A stretch of DNA of 64,000 bases, taken from assembly GCF_020085105.1 (NCBI RefSeq), contig NC_058043.1, positions 1,984,001 to 2,048,000 of the forward strand, read 5' to 3'. Shown here piece after piece: positions 35,008 through 45,600 of this stretch. Source of the DNA: Siniperca chuatsi. Lineage: Eukaryota; Chordata; Actinopteri; Centrarchiformes; Sinipercidae. The stretch's first letter is position 1. Every line of letters starts with the position of its first letter. The notes below the pieces were generated by a model. It did no database searches. It saw nothing but the letters and a program-made list of their open reading frames with translations, and was not told the origin of the DNA. Made by a program: the position numbers and the translations under genes.

Positions 35008-37539
35008 TCAATTAGTGTCATTAACGATCACAATAACCATGTGCTCCTCGTCCATATTACCCACAGTCCTTTTGGCAGCCTGCAGGTACTGTTGCGAGAA
35101 CACTCCAGGAGGGAAGGCATACAGCATCGCCCCAGGCCCCCCCTCTTTTACGGCGGGCAGGCTCACGACTCCAGCTGCTTCCTTGTTCCGCAGGTAGGTC
35201 ACCAGGTGGCGAAGCAAGCGGACCTGCAGCCCCGGCTCGGGGGCGGGGCCCTGGCGGTCGATGGGGCCCTGGAGAGCCAACAGGATGGCGAACCCGTCGG
35301 GCCGCCCGAGCTTAATGCGGCGCGACACCTCGTCGAGTCGGGTCTGGTCCATGCGGAGCCTCTGGACGATCTTCAGCTGGCTGGGCTGGTTCTGGCTCTG
35401 CAGCTTCAGGCTGTCCTTCATCATGGCGTTGAAGAACGAGGAGCCCCCCTCCAGCATGTACAGGTCTGTGGGAAAACTGCTGTTCTTCAGAGCGAAGAAG
35501 CCGTGCCACATCTTGGAGAGCGAGGCCTGGGCGAACTCGGACAGCGTGCTGGGAGAGGAGGAGGAGGAGGAGGAGTGCGTGTCCGTGTGGATCGCGGGAG
35601 AGCTGGCGGCGATGATCTCGCTGTTTCGATGGTGGTGGTTGTTGAGATGCTCGCCGGTGGACCTCTTGCTGTGGTGGCGGCCGACCGGTGGGTCTTCTTC
35701 GTTGGCGGCGGAGTGCCGTCCCCCTGCGCCGCTGTCAGGGGAGTGGTCTCTTGGCTCCGTGGTGGAGTCGGGAGCTCGGACCCGCGCTCGGTCTGGGCTC
35801 GCATCGGGAGAGACGGCCCCTAACTGACCTCGAACCCTCGACCTCCCCCTCTCCTTCTCCCTCTCCCTCTCCTCTGCCGGCCTGTCGGTGGACGGGCTCC
35901 TGCTCCTCCTCCTGTTCCTCCTCTCCTCCCTCTCCTTCAGCCACCGCTCCCTGCTCCTGCTGCGGCTCCTCGCTCCTCTCACGCTCCTCCCAAACGCTTC
36001 CACTCCCGCCGCTCTCCTCTCCAGGCTGCGGGTGGGGCTGGTGGGGTAGTCTCTCTCCAGCAGGGCCCTCTCTCTCTCCCTCTGGGAGAGGAGGCTGTGG
36101 GCGGGCGGCGACGAGCGGTCCCTGGCTCCCCTCAGCTCTCGCTCCAGGCTGCGGTGGCGACTGTAGGTCTCCCCGAGGAGGTCGTAGTGGGAGGGGGGAG
36201 CGACGGGGGGCTGGTAACCAGGAGGAAACGCGCGGGAGGGGCTCTCCTCAACTTTAGCAAAGTCCACCCTCAGACGCCGCTCGGGGCCACCTAAAGGGAA
36301 ACCCCTCATCTGGGTGCAGGCGGCTTGGGCAGCGTCCAAACTTTCATACTGGATGTAAGCAAAGCTGTCCCCCTTAACGTAGTCGATATTCCTTATACTT
36401 CCAAAGCGGTCGAACTCTCGAGCGAGGGCGGCGAGGGAGTTTCCAGGCCCAAGACCGCCCACCCAGAGCCGCGTGGTGGGGTTAGCTTTGCCGTAGCCGA
36501 TCTTTATTGGGTTGCCCCCGATGAGCCGCCCCTGCATGGCCACTTTGGCCCGGTGGGCCATGTCTAGGTTCTGAAACTTCACAAAAGCATACGCCCCACC
36601 CTGTCCACGAGCCGGGCGTTTAATCACAACATCCTCTATGATGCCGTACTTGTCAAAACCCCTCCTCAGTTCCGCTTCTGTGACGTTACCATCCAAATTT
36701 CCAATAAAGAGGTTGCTGGTCGCCCTCTGGTCATCCTCCGGTTTTAAGTCCTCCACCACTGGCATCGGAGGGAAGCCATAGGGCCTGCCCCTTTCATCCA
36801 GCATACCGTAATAATCCAGAAGCCTCTCCCTGTCTCTGCTGAGTCCCAGGGTCTCCAAGGCGTAGTGTCTGGCTCTGAGGTCTCTGATGTTGCTCACGCC
36901 GGGCCCCGGCGGGGAGAGGGAGCGCTGCCGGTAGGGGTACGGCGCGTGCAGGGGCAAATAACCGGCGTCAGGCGGTGTGACGCTCCGCCTCCTCACGTAC
37001 ATGGGTTCAATCTTAAGCTGTCGGTCACCCAGAACTAACCTGGCGGATTTAGCGTGCCTGGCCTCTTTGGCGTCCTCCGGGTGCCGGAAATTCACGTAGG
37101 CGATCCGGCCCAGCTCCGGCGTGTGCGACAGCTTCACGCTGACGTCCCCGAACTTTTTGAACTCGTGAAACAGCGCGTCCTCCACGTCCTCGTCCGAGAC
37201 CTGCGAGCCGAGGTTGCTGATGAGCAGCGTTTTGTACTCCAGGGTGCCCGGCCTGGCGGCGGGGAGCTCCGCCGCCGTGGTCCGCAGCGGCGGGCGACCG
37301 AGGAGGCTGAGCTCATGTCGGTGGTGGAGCTCCAGGGCGGCCGCTCGCTCCTCCCGGAGCCGCGGCTTCTCTCGCTCCCTGCTTCGGCTCCGTCGGTGAT
37401 ATCCCCGGCTCTCCGCCAGCAGCAGAGCCAGGGGCGGCGGTGGCAGCTCCTCTCTCCGCGCGCTCTCTCGTTCCCTTTCCCGTATGCGTTTAGCGAGGGC
37501 CCTGGACGGACTAGTCTCTCTCCCGGCCTGCCTCTTCAT
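35008..37539 (-). CDS. rbm15b: RNA-binding protein 15B
   Basis: RBM15B belongs to the SPEN/RBM15 family of nuclear RNA-binding proteins. Family knowledge links it to recruitment of the METTL3/METTL14 m6A writer to RNA and to splicing and export. The frame gives 843 residues in one exon, as in mammals (human about 890). In order: an Arg/Glu- and Ser-rich N-terminus, RRM1 about 101-181 (TLLISNL, IAYVNF), RRM2 about 275-350 (NLFIGNL, GAYAFVKF), RRM3 about 355-430 (RLWVGGL, SFAYIQY), an RS/RE-rich linker about 500-660, and a SPOC domain about 666-843 ending EEHMVIVIVNDTN. I chose the ATG at 37,539 (MKRQAGRETSPS) because it matches the vertebrate N-terminus. The frame stays open 33 codons further upstream to an earlier ATG at 37,638, but those residues look unconserved. 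RBM15B fits better than RBM15 by its RRM2-RRM3 text and by adjacency to MANF. Confidence 0.96.
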   Translation of the reverse strand: MKRQAGRETSPSRALAKRIRERERESARREELPPPPLALLLAESRGYHRRSRSREREKPRLREERAAALELHHRHELSLLGRPPLRTTAAELPAARPGTLEYKTLLISNLGSQVSDEDVEDALFHEFKKFGDVSVKLSHTPELGRIAYVNFRHPEDAKEARHAKSARLVLGDRQLKIEPMYVRRRSVTPPDAGYLPLHAPYPYRQRSLSPPGPGVSNIRDLRARHYALETLGLSRDRERLLDYYGMLDERGRPYGFPPMPVVEDLKPEDDQRATSNLFIGNLDGNVTEAELRRGFDKYGIIEDVVIKRPARGQGGAYAFVKFQNLDMAHRAKVAMQGRLIGGNPIKIGYGKANPTTRLWVGGLGPGNSLAALAREFDRFGSIRNIDYVKGDSFAYIQYESLDAAQAACTQMRGFPLGGPERRLRVDFAKVEESPSRAFPPGYQPPVAPPSHYDLLGETYSRHRSLERELRGARDRSSPPAHSLLSQRERERALLERDYPTSPTRSLERRAAGVEAFGRSVRGARSRSRSRERWLKEREERRNRRRSRSPSTDRPAEEREREKERGRSRVRGQLGAVSPDASPDRARVRAPDSTTEPRDHSPDSGAGGRHSAANEEDPPVGRHHSKRSTGEHLNNHHHRNSEIIAASSPAIHTDTHSSSSSSSPSTLSEFAQASLSKMWHGFFALKNSSFPTDLYMLEGGSSFFNAMMKDSLKLQSQNQPSQLKIVQRLRMDQTRLDEVSRRIKLGRPDGFAILLALQGPIDRQGPAPEPGLQVRLLRHLVTYLRNKEAAGVVSLPAVKEGGPGAMLYAFPPGVFSQQYLQAAKRTVGNMDEEHMVIVIVNDTN

Positions 37540-37752
37540 TTTCAAAGGGTGATGGAGCTCAAACTTTTCGGTGCTTGCAACGGGAATCCGGCCTGGAGAG
37601 CGAATCCCAGGGGTGTTAGCAAAAACAACGTGGCACACGGCGGCCCCGACAAAAAAACGCTACCACTCCAGACGCCGAACACTTGCATATATATCGAAAT
37701 AAAAGCATAAAGTCGTTTAAAAACATGTCAGCATCATAGGATCTGCACCTAC

Positions 37753-37854
37753 GCCGCCATCTTGGACAATAGGAATGTGCGCTTTTCCTTTGGAGGGCGG
37801 CGGAGACGGCGATGACGCCTGTCGGCCGCCGTCATGACGCGTCATGACGCGTCA
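37753..37854 (-). promoter_or_regulatory. RBM15B promoter: YY1-type motif and tandem palindromic CRE-like sites
   Basis: GCCGCCATCTT at 37,753-37,763 is AAGATGGCGGC on the coding strand, the YY1 site often found at start sites of housekeeping genes. It is about 215 bp upstream of the ATG. At 37,831-37,854 the 10-mer GTCATGACGC is tandemly repeated and followed by GTCACGC. This creates two overlapping TGACGCGTCA palindromes. No TATA box was seen. The function is inferred. Confidence 0.55.
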
Positions 37855-37999
37855 CGCTTTGTTTTGGACACCGGGACAAACAACAATAAATAAAACAATA
37901 CATTTTATTTTATTAGACTACTTTATTTATGTGAGACGTGCATTTTAAATCCCGTGTGGGACCAAGAGTCGTTTACAGAGAAGAGATTTTTAAAATGAA

Positions 38000-38073
38000 A
38001 AAGATAAGATAACTTTATTGATCCCACACACCAGAGAAAATTCACTTGTTACAGCAGCTCAATAGTCAAAAAT

Positions 38074-38108
<35 letters not shown>
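38000..38108 (-). mobile_element. LINE 3' tail fragment and (TA)n
   Basis: AAGATAAGATAACTTTATTG then ATCCCACACACC is the reverse complement of a GGGATCAATAAAGTTATCTT-type LINE tail. A TA microsatellite follows at about 38,079-38,108. Confidence 0.65.
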
Positions 38109-38110
<2 letters not shown>

Positions 38111-38158
38111 AATAAAAGCTATATACACTGACAGAATGGACAGAAGTCATGTTTTTAT

Positions 38159-39358
38159 TTAGCTAGTTTGAACTACATACACAGTTAGCTGGTTTTAACT
38201 GGTTTATTTAAAGTTAGCTAGTTTTAACTGCTTTATATACAGTTAGCTAGTTTTAACTGCTTTATATACAGTTAGCTAGTTTTAACTACTTTATATACAG
38301 TTAGCTTGTTTTAACTACTTTATATACAGTTAGCTGGTTTTAACTGGTTTATATACAGTTAGCTAGTTTTAACTGCTTTATATACAGTTAGCTAGTTTTA
38401 ACTGCTTTATACACAGTTAGCTAGTTTTAACTGCTTTATACACAGTTAGCTTGTTTTAACTACTTTATATACAGTTAGCTTGTTTTAACTACTTTATATA
38501 CAGTTAGCTGGTTTTAACTGGTTTATATACAGTTAGCTAGTTTTAACTGCTTTATATACAGTTAGCTAGTTTTAACTGCTTTATACACAGTTAGCTTGTT
38601 TTAACTGCTTTATACACAGTTAGCTAGTTTTAACTGCTTTATACACAGTTAGCTTGTTTTAACTACTTTATATACAGTTAGCTAGTTTTAACTGCTTTAT
38701 ATACAGTTAGCTAGTTTTAACTACTTTATACACAGTTAGCTAGTTTTAACTGCTTTATACACAGTTAGCTTGTTTTAACTGCTTTATACACAGTTAGCTT
38801 GTTTTAACTGCTTTATACACAGTTAGCTAGTTTTAACTGCTTTATACACAGTTAGCTTGTTTTAACTACTTTATATACAGTTAGCTAGTTTTAACTGCTT
38901 TATACACAGTTAGCTTGTTTTAACTACTTTATACACAGTTAGCTAGTTTTAACTGCTTTATACACAGTTAGCTTGTTTTAACTACTTTATATACAGTTAG
39001 CTGGTTTTAACTGGTTTATATACAGTTAGCTAGTTTTAACTGCTTTATATACAGTTAGCTAGTTTTAACTGCTTTATACACAGTTAGCTTGTTTTAACTG
39101 CTTTATACACAGTTAGCTAGTTTTAACTGCTTTATACACAGTTAGCTTGTTTTAACTACTTTATATACAGTTAGCTAGTTTTAACTGCTTTATACACAGT
39201 TAGCTTGTTTTAACTACTTTATACACAGTTAGCTAGTTTTAACTGCTTTATACACAGTTAGCTTGTTTTAACTACTTTATATACAGTTAGCTAGTTTTAA
39301 CTGCTTTATATACAGTTAGCTGGTTTTAACTGGTTTATATACAGTTTGCTAGTTTAGT
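38159..39358. repeat. 29-bp minisatellite array 2
   Basis: About 41 tandem copies of the unit GTTAGCTAGTTTTAACTGCT + TTATACACA. Variants are AGCTTGTTTTAACTACTTTA, TATATACAG and AGCTGGTTTTAACTGGTTTA. The last variant starts at 38,191, 38,336, 38,510, 39,003 and 39,322. Spacings are 145, 174, 493 and 319 bp, all exact multiples of 29 (5, 6, 17, 11), so there is essentially no indel drift over 1.1 kb. The region from about 38,510 is largely repeated from about 39,003, showing block duplication. The TACACGG variant that dominates array 1 was not seen here. Confidence 0.96.
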
Positions 39359-39359
39359 C

Positions 39360-39646
39360 CAGTGGTTCCCAACCTAGGCGTCGGGCCCCTCCAAAGGGTC
39401 ACCAGAGGGGTCGTGAGATGATTAATGGGAGATGGGAAGAAGAAAGGTTGATAGACAAATCTGTTTTCATCTGTTTTATTTTTCTCTCTTTGTAAAATAT
39501 CGGATAATTTGACCTCTTCGAGCCTAGAACTGTTTAACTTAAATAAAACCACGTGAGAAATTTAGAGGGACAAATGTGACAAGAGGCCCCAGCTGGATTC
39601 TGTTTGTTTGTAAAGGGCCACAAGTGAAAGAGGCTGAGAAACACTG
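39360..39646. mobile_element. 287-bp hAT-type MITE inserted at the array edge
   Basis: Begins CAGTGGTTCCCAACCTAGGC and ends GAGGCTGAGAAACACTG; the ends are imperfect inverted repeats. The 8-bp flanks GTTTAGTC and GTTAAATG are not a clean duplication. It interrupts the older MITE, whose 3' part resumes directly after it. Confidence 0.75.
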
Positions 39647-39871
39647 GTTAAATGTTTATTAATGTGTTGTATTTTATGAATGTATCATGTGTTTTTTATA
39701 TTAAATCTTAATCTGAAAAGTACCTGGTAACTAAAGCTGTCAAATGTGATGGAGTAGAAGGTATAATATTTCCCTCTGGATTGTAGTGGAGTGGCAGTAG
39801 AAAAGATTAAATGGAAATAATCAAGTAAAGTAGAAGTACGTGAGTAAATGTACAGTTAGTTTCCATCACTG
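39647..39871 (+). mobile_element. 3' end of the minisatellite-bearing hAT-like MITE
   Basis: GTTGTATTTTATGAATGTAT, AATGGAAATAATCAAGTAAA and the terminal TTCCATCACTG match the 3' half of the family at 31.7 kb. So array 2, like array 1, lies inside a copy of this MITE; its 5' half is missing or replaced. Confidence 0.75.
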
Positions 39872-40558
39872 GTCAATTTATAGTCCTGGAAATGTATTTA
39901 TGATTTGATTGTAAGTTCCTCTCATATTATCAATGCTCTGTAATGATTGGCATTGTGGTCATGTTTGTATAAGTTTGTGGCCCATCAAACTATTATTTAA
40001 TACAATAAATAACATTCAGTTTCATTTTGCACTGCCCTGTGGCGAATGTTGCTCTTAAAACAAACCTCGCATGAGGCTGTTTTCATCCCTTAATGCTGTT
40101 AAAAGAAAATATACTATATTGCACAATTTAAATTCCAGATTTTCCCTTCAGATATGATTCAAAGCTATTCGAATCAGTCTTTAGACAATATTTGATTTAC
40201 TAAAAATCATTTTGAAACCTCAGTACACACATTTCAACTGAACTCACACGTGTTTCAGGAAATCATACCGTCCTCTACTCCAGATGGACATTTTTCGTAT
40301 TTTAATGAGAAAGTTGAATAGTACAGTTGTAACAAATGCCTAGGCCTTACATGAAAAGGTCAATGTGAAACAACAGCGTATTTTAAGTTTTCATTTCCCA
40401 TAATCAAGTCTCAAGCATCACAAACCTTTAATCATGTTTGTTTGTTTTTTAAGTACACACTGTTTACATCAAACTATAAAATCTGGATCCCTTCTGAAAG
40501 ACAACAGTCCGGGGGGGCAGCTCAGTTTCACCTGTCACTGCAACATGTGGAAGAAAAT

Positions 40559-40602
<44 letters not shown>

Positions 40603-42686
40603 CACATATATTATATATAATTGTTTCCCTCCATGTTCAGGAACCATAAATGTTCTTGCAAAGCTGAATTAGTGACACAGGTGTGCGAGTGAGTTCACCC
40701 ACAGTCAAATTTCTTATTTTTATTTTAAATTTCAACACTCATCCAACTCCTGACTGGATTATACCGCAAGCGATCCCGGCGCTGCTTGGAAGCGGAAGGT
40801 GGACGGCAGGAGAGCCGAGAGTTACAATGTTCGCAACACGTACAGCAGCACTACAGAAACCATCGGGGTACAGAAGGTACATCTTTTAATTTAAAAAATC
40901 TTCAATAAATATCTTACCTCAATATTTCTTACTTTGAAAAAAAAAAAAAGTTAGATTGGTGTACCTTCCTGTGTCAAAGACCAGCAAAATGTACTTAAGT
41001 CACCCATACTCCACGCCCTCTGAGTATTTGTTATGAAGGAACTGCATTTTTCTGGCAGAAGACGCTAATTATTTGCAGTGCTGAGTATTCGGGGGGGGCC
41101 ATTTCCATATAAAAAGGTTAACTCGTTGTGGATTACCGGCCAGGCCACGGGCTGCTGCCGTCCTGCAAAAAGCGTCAATCTGACAAGTGTCCGGGATAAG
41201 AACAAACAGAAGTAGCTCGTTTATTTCATTCTTTAATAACTGCACAATTCATTTGACTGGCTCTGGGTTGGAATACGGGCGACCTTGTTAACTGTAAATT
41301 GAAACAAAATGACTAAACTGGAGGTTAAAAAGGGGGGAAGAGTGCTGGAGATCTGAATGTCTCTGCAGGAGAGTGGCCATGGACTTTTTTTTTTTACATT
41401 AACTTCGGCCTTAAAGGATAGCTTCATTTTCAAGTTCATCTTAATACAACACTCACGTGTACACTTCGAAACGTTTTTGGTTGCTGCAATCATTCCTCCT
41501 GTTCATACCGGCCATTAAGAGATCCCTTCCTAACGTTATTACCATGTAAGCGATTGGGGACAAAATACACAGTCCTTTTCTGCGCAAAAATTCATTTTAA
41601 AAGTTAATCCTACCTGTAAAAGTTAATGTGAGGCTTCAGCAGTTAGACAAATCAAGTGGGTATCTTCCTGCAGCGGAGAATTCGTAAACAAAGAGGGAAT
41701 TTCATACTAAAAAGAGTCCAGCTTTGGACATCCACTTGATTTGTCTTGAATTGTTTTTGCACAGAACAGGACTTTGGATTTTGTCCTCAGTCTCTCACAG
41801 CGGGATCGCATCAGAAAGGGAGCTCTCGTCTGGTATGGACAGGAGGAACTGCAGCGACCGGTAATTCTTCTAATGTGCACGTGGGCATGTCGGCGTTGCT
41901 TAAAAAGACAGAGAGCGTTTCCTTTAAGTCTCGGTTTGGGGAACTGGTCATGGATGTTGATCAGCATCCACCCTCGCTCAACCTCCTCGACAGGACGTCG
42001 TGGAAATCGGGGTAAAGTTGGAGGATCACTACAGGAAATTAAACACATTCTTCAAAACACGTTTTTCCAACAAAAAACGCATCTTGGCATTAAGATCTTG
42101 TCGGGTGGCGTTGGCAGAGGCTGGGTGGTGGTAGGGTGGTGGTAGTGTCTGTGAACAGCAGGCTGTACAGTGACTGATTCAGCACAGCTGCTTACTGCTC
42201 AATGACATTTCCATTCAAATGTATCAGTGGACTATTTGGTTATACTGACATTTCTGGAGAACGTAGCCAAACGTCACTTATTCAGCAAACGTACTGTGAA
42301 ATGTATTAACTACATCAACAGAAATCCTGCTCCCAATGCTCAAATGCCCCCTTCAGTAAGTGCTCCTGTGCTGTGAATTCCTCCCCAACCTTGCACCCCA
42401 CGCCTGTTGCGAACACTGTTCATTCCCCTTGCACTTGATTTAAAAGTAAATGTATAGGACTTCATCCTCACGTGCATACACTCAAATCTATACTTGTGAA
42501 TCAGTGTAGGACTATCAGATCAGGTCTACAGCTCCAAAACCCAGAGACAAACATGTCAGACAAAACTCCGCTTCGCTTCTCCTCTCCTGGTCCTCCTCCT
42601 CCTCCTCCTCCTCACGGGATAGCAGCCTGGTCTAAGTCAAGTCCAAAGTTGTGTGGTTGTGTTTTTTTGTTTGTTTTTGTTCCTCA
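39872..42686 (-). other. intergenic sequence and MANF 3' UTR
   Basis: The right part (about 41,220-42,686) is the likely MANF 3' UTR; TTTATT at about 41,219-41,224 is a minus-strand AATAAA. A TA microsatellite lies at 40,562-40,599 and a CTC run at about 42,590-42,613. No independent gene was recognised. Confidence 0.45.
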
Positions 42687-45600
42687 TTACAGATCTGTCC
42701 GTGCTTGGGCGGCTGCAGGGGCGTACTTGGGCATGAGCTCTGTGATTTTGCGGATGAAGTCAGACTTTTCGGCGCAGCCTTTGCAGGACTCGCCCCACTC
42801 CTCCAGAATCTTCTTCAGGTCCTTCACTTTAAGCTTTTTCAGGTCCACTGTGGTCAGGTCCAGCTGTTTGTCTACATGGGACACAAGAAAAGACACAAAA
42901 TGATGACTTGGCCGCTGTAATCCATGAAAAGGTGTCCTGTGGAGTTTCTCCCGTGCACAAGTTGCAAATGTTTTATGTTATGGAGGAAAGAAATGCATTC
43001 AACACGTTTGTTAGACCTCAAGGATTCATTTTATTTTATACACATATAAATTTAATATTATTACTGCCAGCTCAGCTTGTATAAAGTCTTGTTTATTATT
43101 GCCTCGCATCCATAAACGGATTTGGAGAAATACCACAGCAGCCATTATTCATTTATCACAGAACCTCTACAGTCCACCTACACAGACACTTGGCGCTGTC
43201 GTACACTCGCATGGCTCCTCCTACCACTGCTATGCTGCGCTCAGGTGGAGGCACACGTCGCTGCTTGCCTGGCTGACATCTTGGAGTGGATGTCAAGGCA
43301 CGTAAAGCTCAACCTGGACAAGACTAAGCCTTATGTTCCTCCAGGGCAAAGGGCACGCTCACTGAGACCCGTCCATCGCCATGACAACACTGCGATGGTC
43401 CCAAATTGGACGGCGGGGAACCTGGGAGTGACCCTGGATGACTAACTGTCGTTCTCGGCGAACATCGCAGCAGTCGCCTGCCTCCTGCAGATTCCTCCTT
43501 TACAGCATCAGGAGGATTCGCCCCTCCCTCAGCAGGGAGGCGGCCCAGGTGCTCATCCAGGCGCTCGTCATCTCCCACCTGGACTACCTCAACTCCCCCC
43601 CCTGCATCTGCCATCAGGCCGCTGCAGCCAATCCAGAAAGCTTCCTGCCTGGTGTTCAACCTTCACAAGTTTTCCCACACTACTCTGGCTCGCTGTTGAT
43701 GCTCCCATCCAACTATGGTGCAGTGAAGGGACCTGCTCGCTCGCTCCTTCCTTCCTCCTCTTCCTTCCTTCCTCCTCTTCCTTCCTTCCTTCCTACCTCC
43801 TCTTCCTTCCTTCCTTCCTCTTCCTTCCTTCTTTCCTTCCTCTTCCTTCCTTCCTACCTCCTCTTCCTTCCTTCCTTCCTACCTCCTCTTCCTTCCTTCC
43901 TTCCTTCCTCTTCCTTCTTTCCTTCCTCTTCCTTCCTTCCTACCTCCTCTTCCTTCCTTCCTTCCTTCCTTCCTACATTCCTTCCTACCTCCTCTTCCTT
44001 CCTTCCTTCCTTCCTTCCTACCTCCTCTTCCTTCCTTCCTTCCTTCCTTCCTACCTCCTCTTCCTTCCTACCTCCTCTTCCTTCCTTCCTTCCTACCTCC
44101 TCTTCCTTCCTTCCTACCTCCTCTTCCTTCCTTCCTACCTCCTCTTCCTTCCTTCCTACCTCCTCTTCCTTCCTTCCTTCCTCTTCCTTCCTCTTCCTTC
44201 CTTCCTTCCTCTTCCTTCCTTCCTTCCTTCCTCCCTCTTCCTTCCTTCCTTCCTTCCTACCTCCTCTTCCTTCCTTCCTACCTCCTCTTCCTTCCTTCCT
44301 TCCTTCCTTCCTTCCTACCTCCTCTTCCTTCCTTCCTTCCTTCCTCTTCCTTCCTTCCTTCCTTCCTACCTCCTCTTCCTTCCTTCCTTCCTCTTCCTTC
44401 CTTCCTTCCTTCCTACCTCCTCTTCCTTCCTTCCTTCCTTCCTCTTCCTTCCTTCCTTCCTTCCTTCCTTCCTTCCTTCCTTCCTACCTACCTACCTCCT
44501 CTTCCTTCCTTCCTTCCTTCCTTCCTTCCTACCTACCTACCTCCTCTTCCTTCCTTCCTTCCTACCTCCTCTTCCTTCCTTCCTTCCTACACTCCTATTT
44601 TTTTTGGACGCTGCTACTACGTGGTTTGACTTACAATAGTAAGTCGCTTTGGACAGAAGTGTCTGCCAAATGAATTTAATGTAAGTCATGTGTGACTCTG
44701 GATCTTATAATTTCAACAGATGGAAAATATGGCTGAGAGAGTTGTAGGGAAGTGTTTTAGATAAAAAATAGAAATATAAGTTTTTTTCCTCCTTACCGTA
44801 TTTCAGTTCACAGATCTGACTGTCCTTCTTCTTCAGTTTCTCACAGATCTTGTCCACTGGGACGTGGTAGCTGAGAGGCTTGGACACCTCGTTGATCATC
44901 TTGGTGGCTGCGTCACTTGTTGCTCCGATGTAGTAACACTAGACAAGTGAAATGGGGAGAAAGAAACATAATTTGACTGTTTTCTAGGGTTAACCGTGTA
45001 TAAAAGGGTCTCTCACTTTCCCTCTGTTTCATTCACTCTCCATATACCATAAGCAAAGAATATGGAGGCTTTACCACAAGACACTCAAGGTGCGTTCACA
45101 CCTGTAGTTCAGTTCATCACTCAACTAACTCCAGAGAAAAATATCTGGCTCTTCAGCTGACAGATGTTAACGTGGCCTTTTCTCACAGCTGCGGACCGGA
45201 AAACCAAAACGATGAGCTGAAAGTCGCCTGCAGCTTGGAGTGATGATTACCTGTGCGTTCATCACTACGAGCGAGCCCTTTCCCATACAGATAATACAAA
45301 TTTGACTACAGCTGCTTTAAGCTTGGCTTTATTTGCATAAGAGGCACAGGACAACAACCAGCCCCATGTAGGCAAAAACTGCACATTGGGATTTTTTGTA
45401 GATGGAGAATGGCAGTCAGCACAACCGGCAACCATTTAACGACACATTTTCTGCCCTGCTGATCGCCTGCACAGCTACGAACTGAGGGGGAAGAGCATTT
45501 CTATCACTATATTTCCAGGATGTGTCGGCTATTCACCCACAGCACACATCTCTTCTTCAGCAGGTCAGCATTAAGTGTGTGTTCAAATGAAAACACTGCC

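Noticed and set aside
34969-37710. Plus-strand frames of 188-284 codons over RBM15B
   Set aside because: Antisense shadows of the conserved RBM15B coding sequence.
40829-40877. Possible first exon MFATRTAALQKPSGYR ending at a GTACAT donor
   Set aside because: Resembles a mitochondrial presequence by composition only; no downstream plus-strand exon was found before MANF.
41707-42145. Overlapping frames of 89-123 codons on both strands
   Set aside because: They lie in the probable MANF 3' UTR and have no conserved motifs or splice context.
43438-44673. 411-codon open frame
   Set aside because: It is a translation of the TTCC/CCTCCTCTT repeat with an L2-like LINE remnant at the start; a period-4 repeat without stop codons opens every frame.
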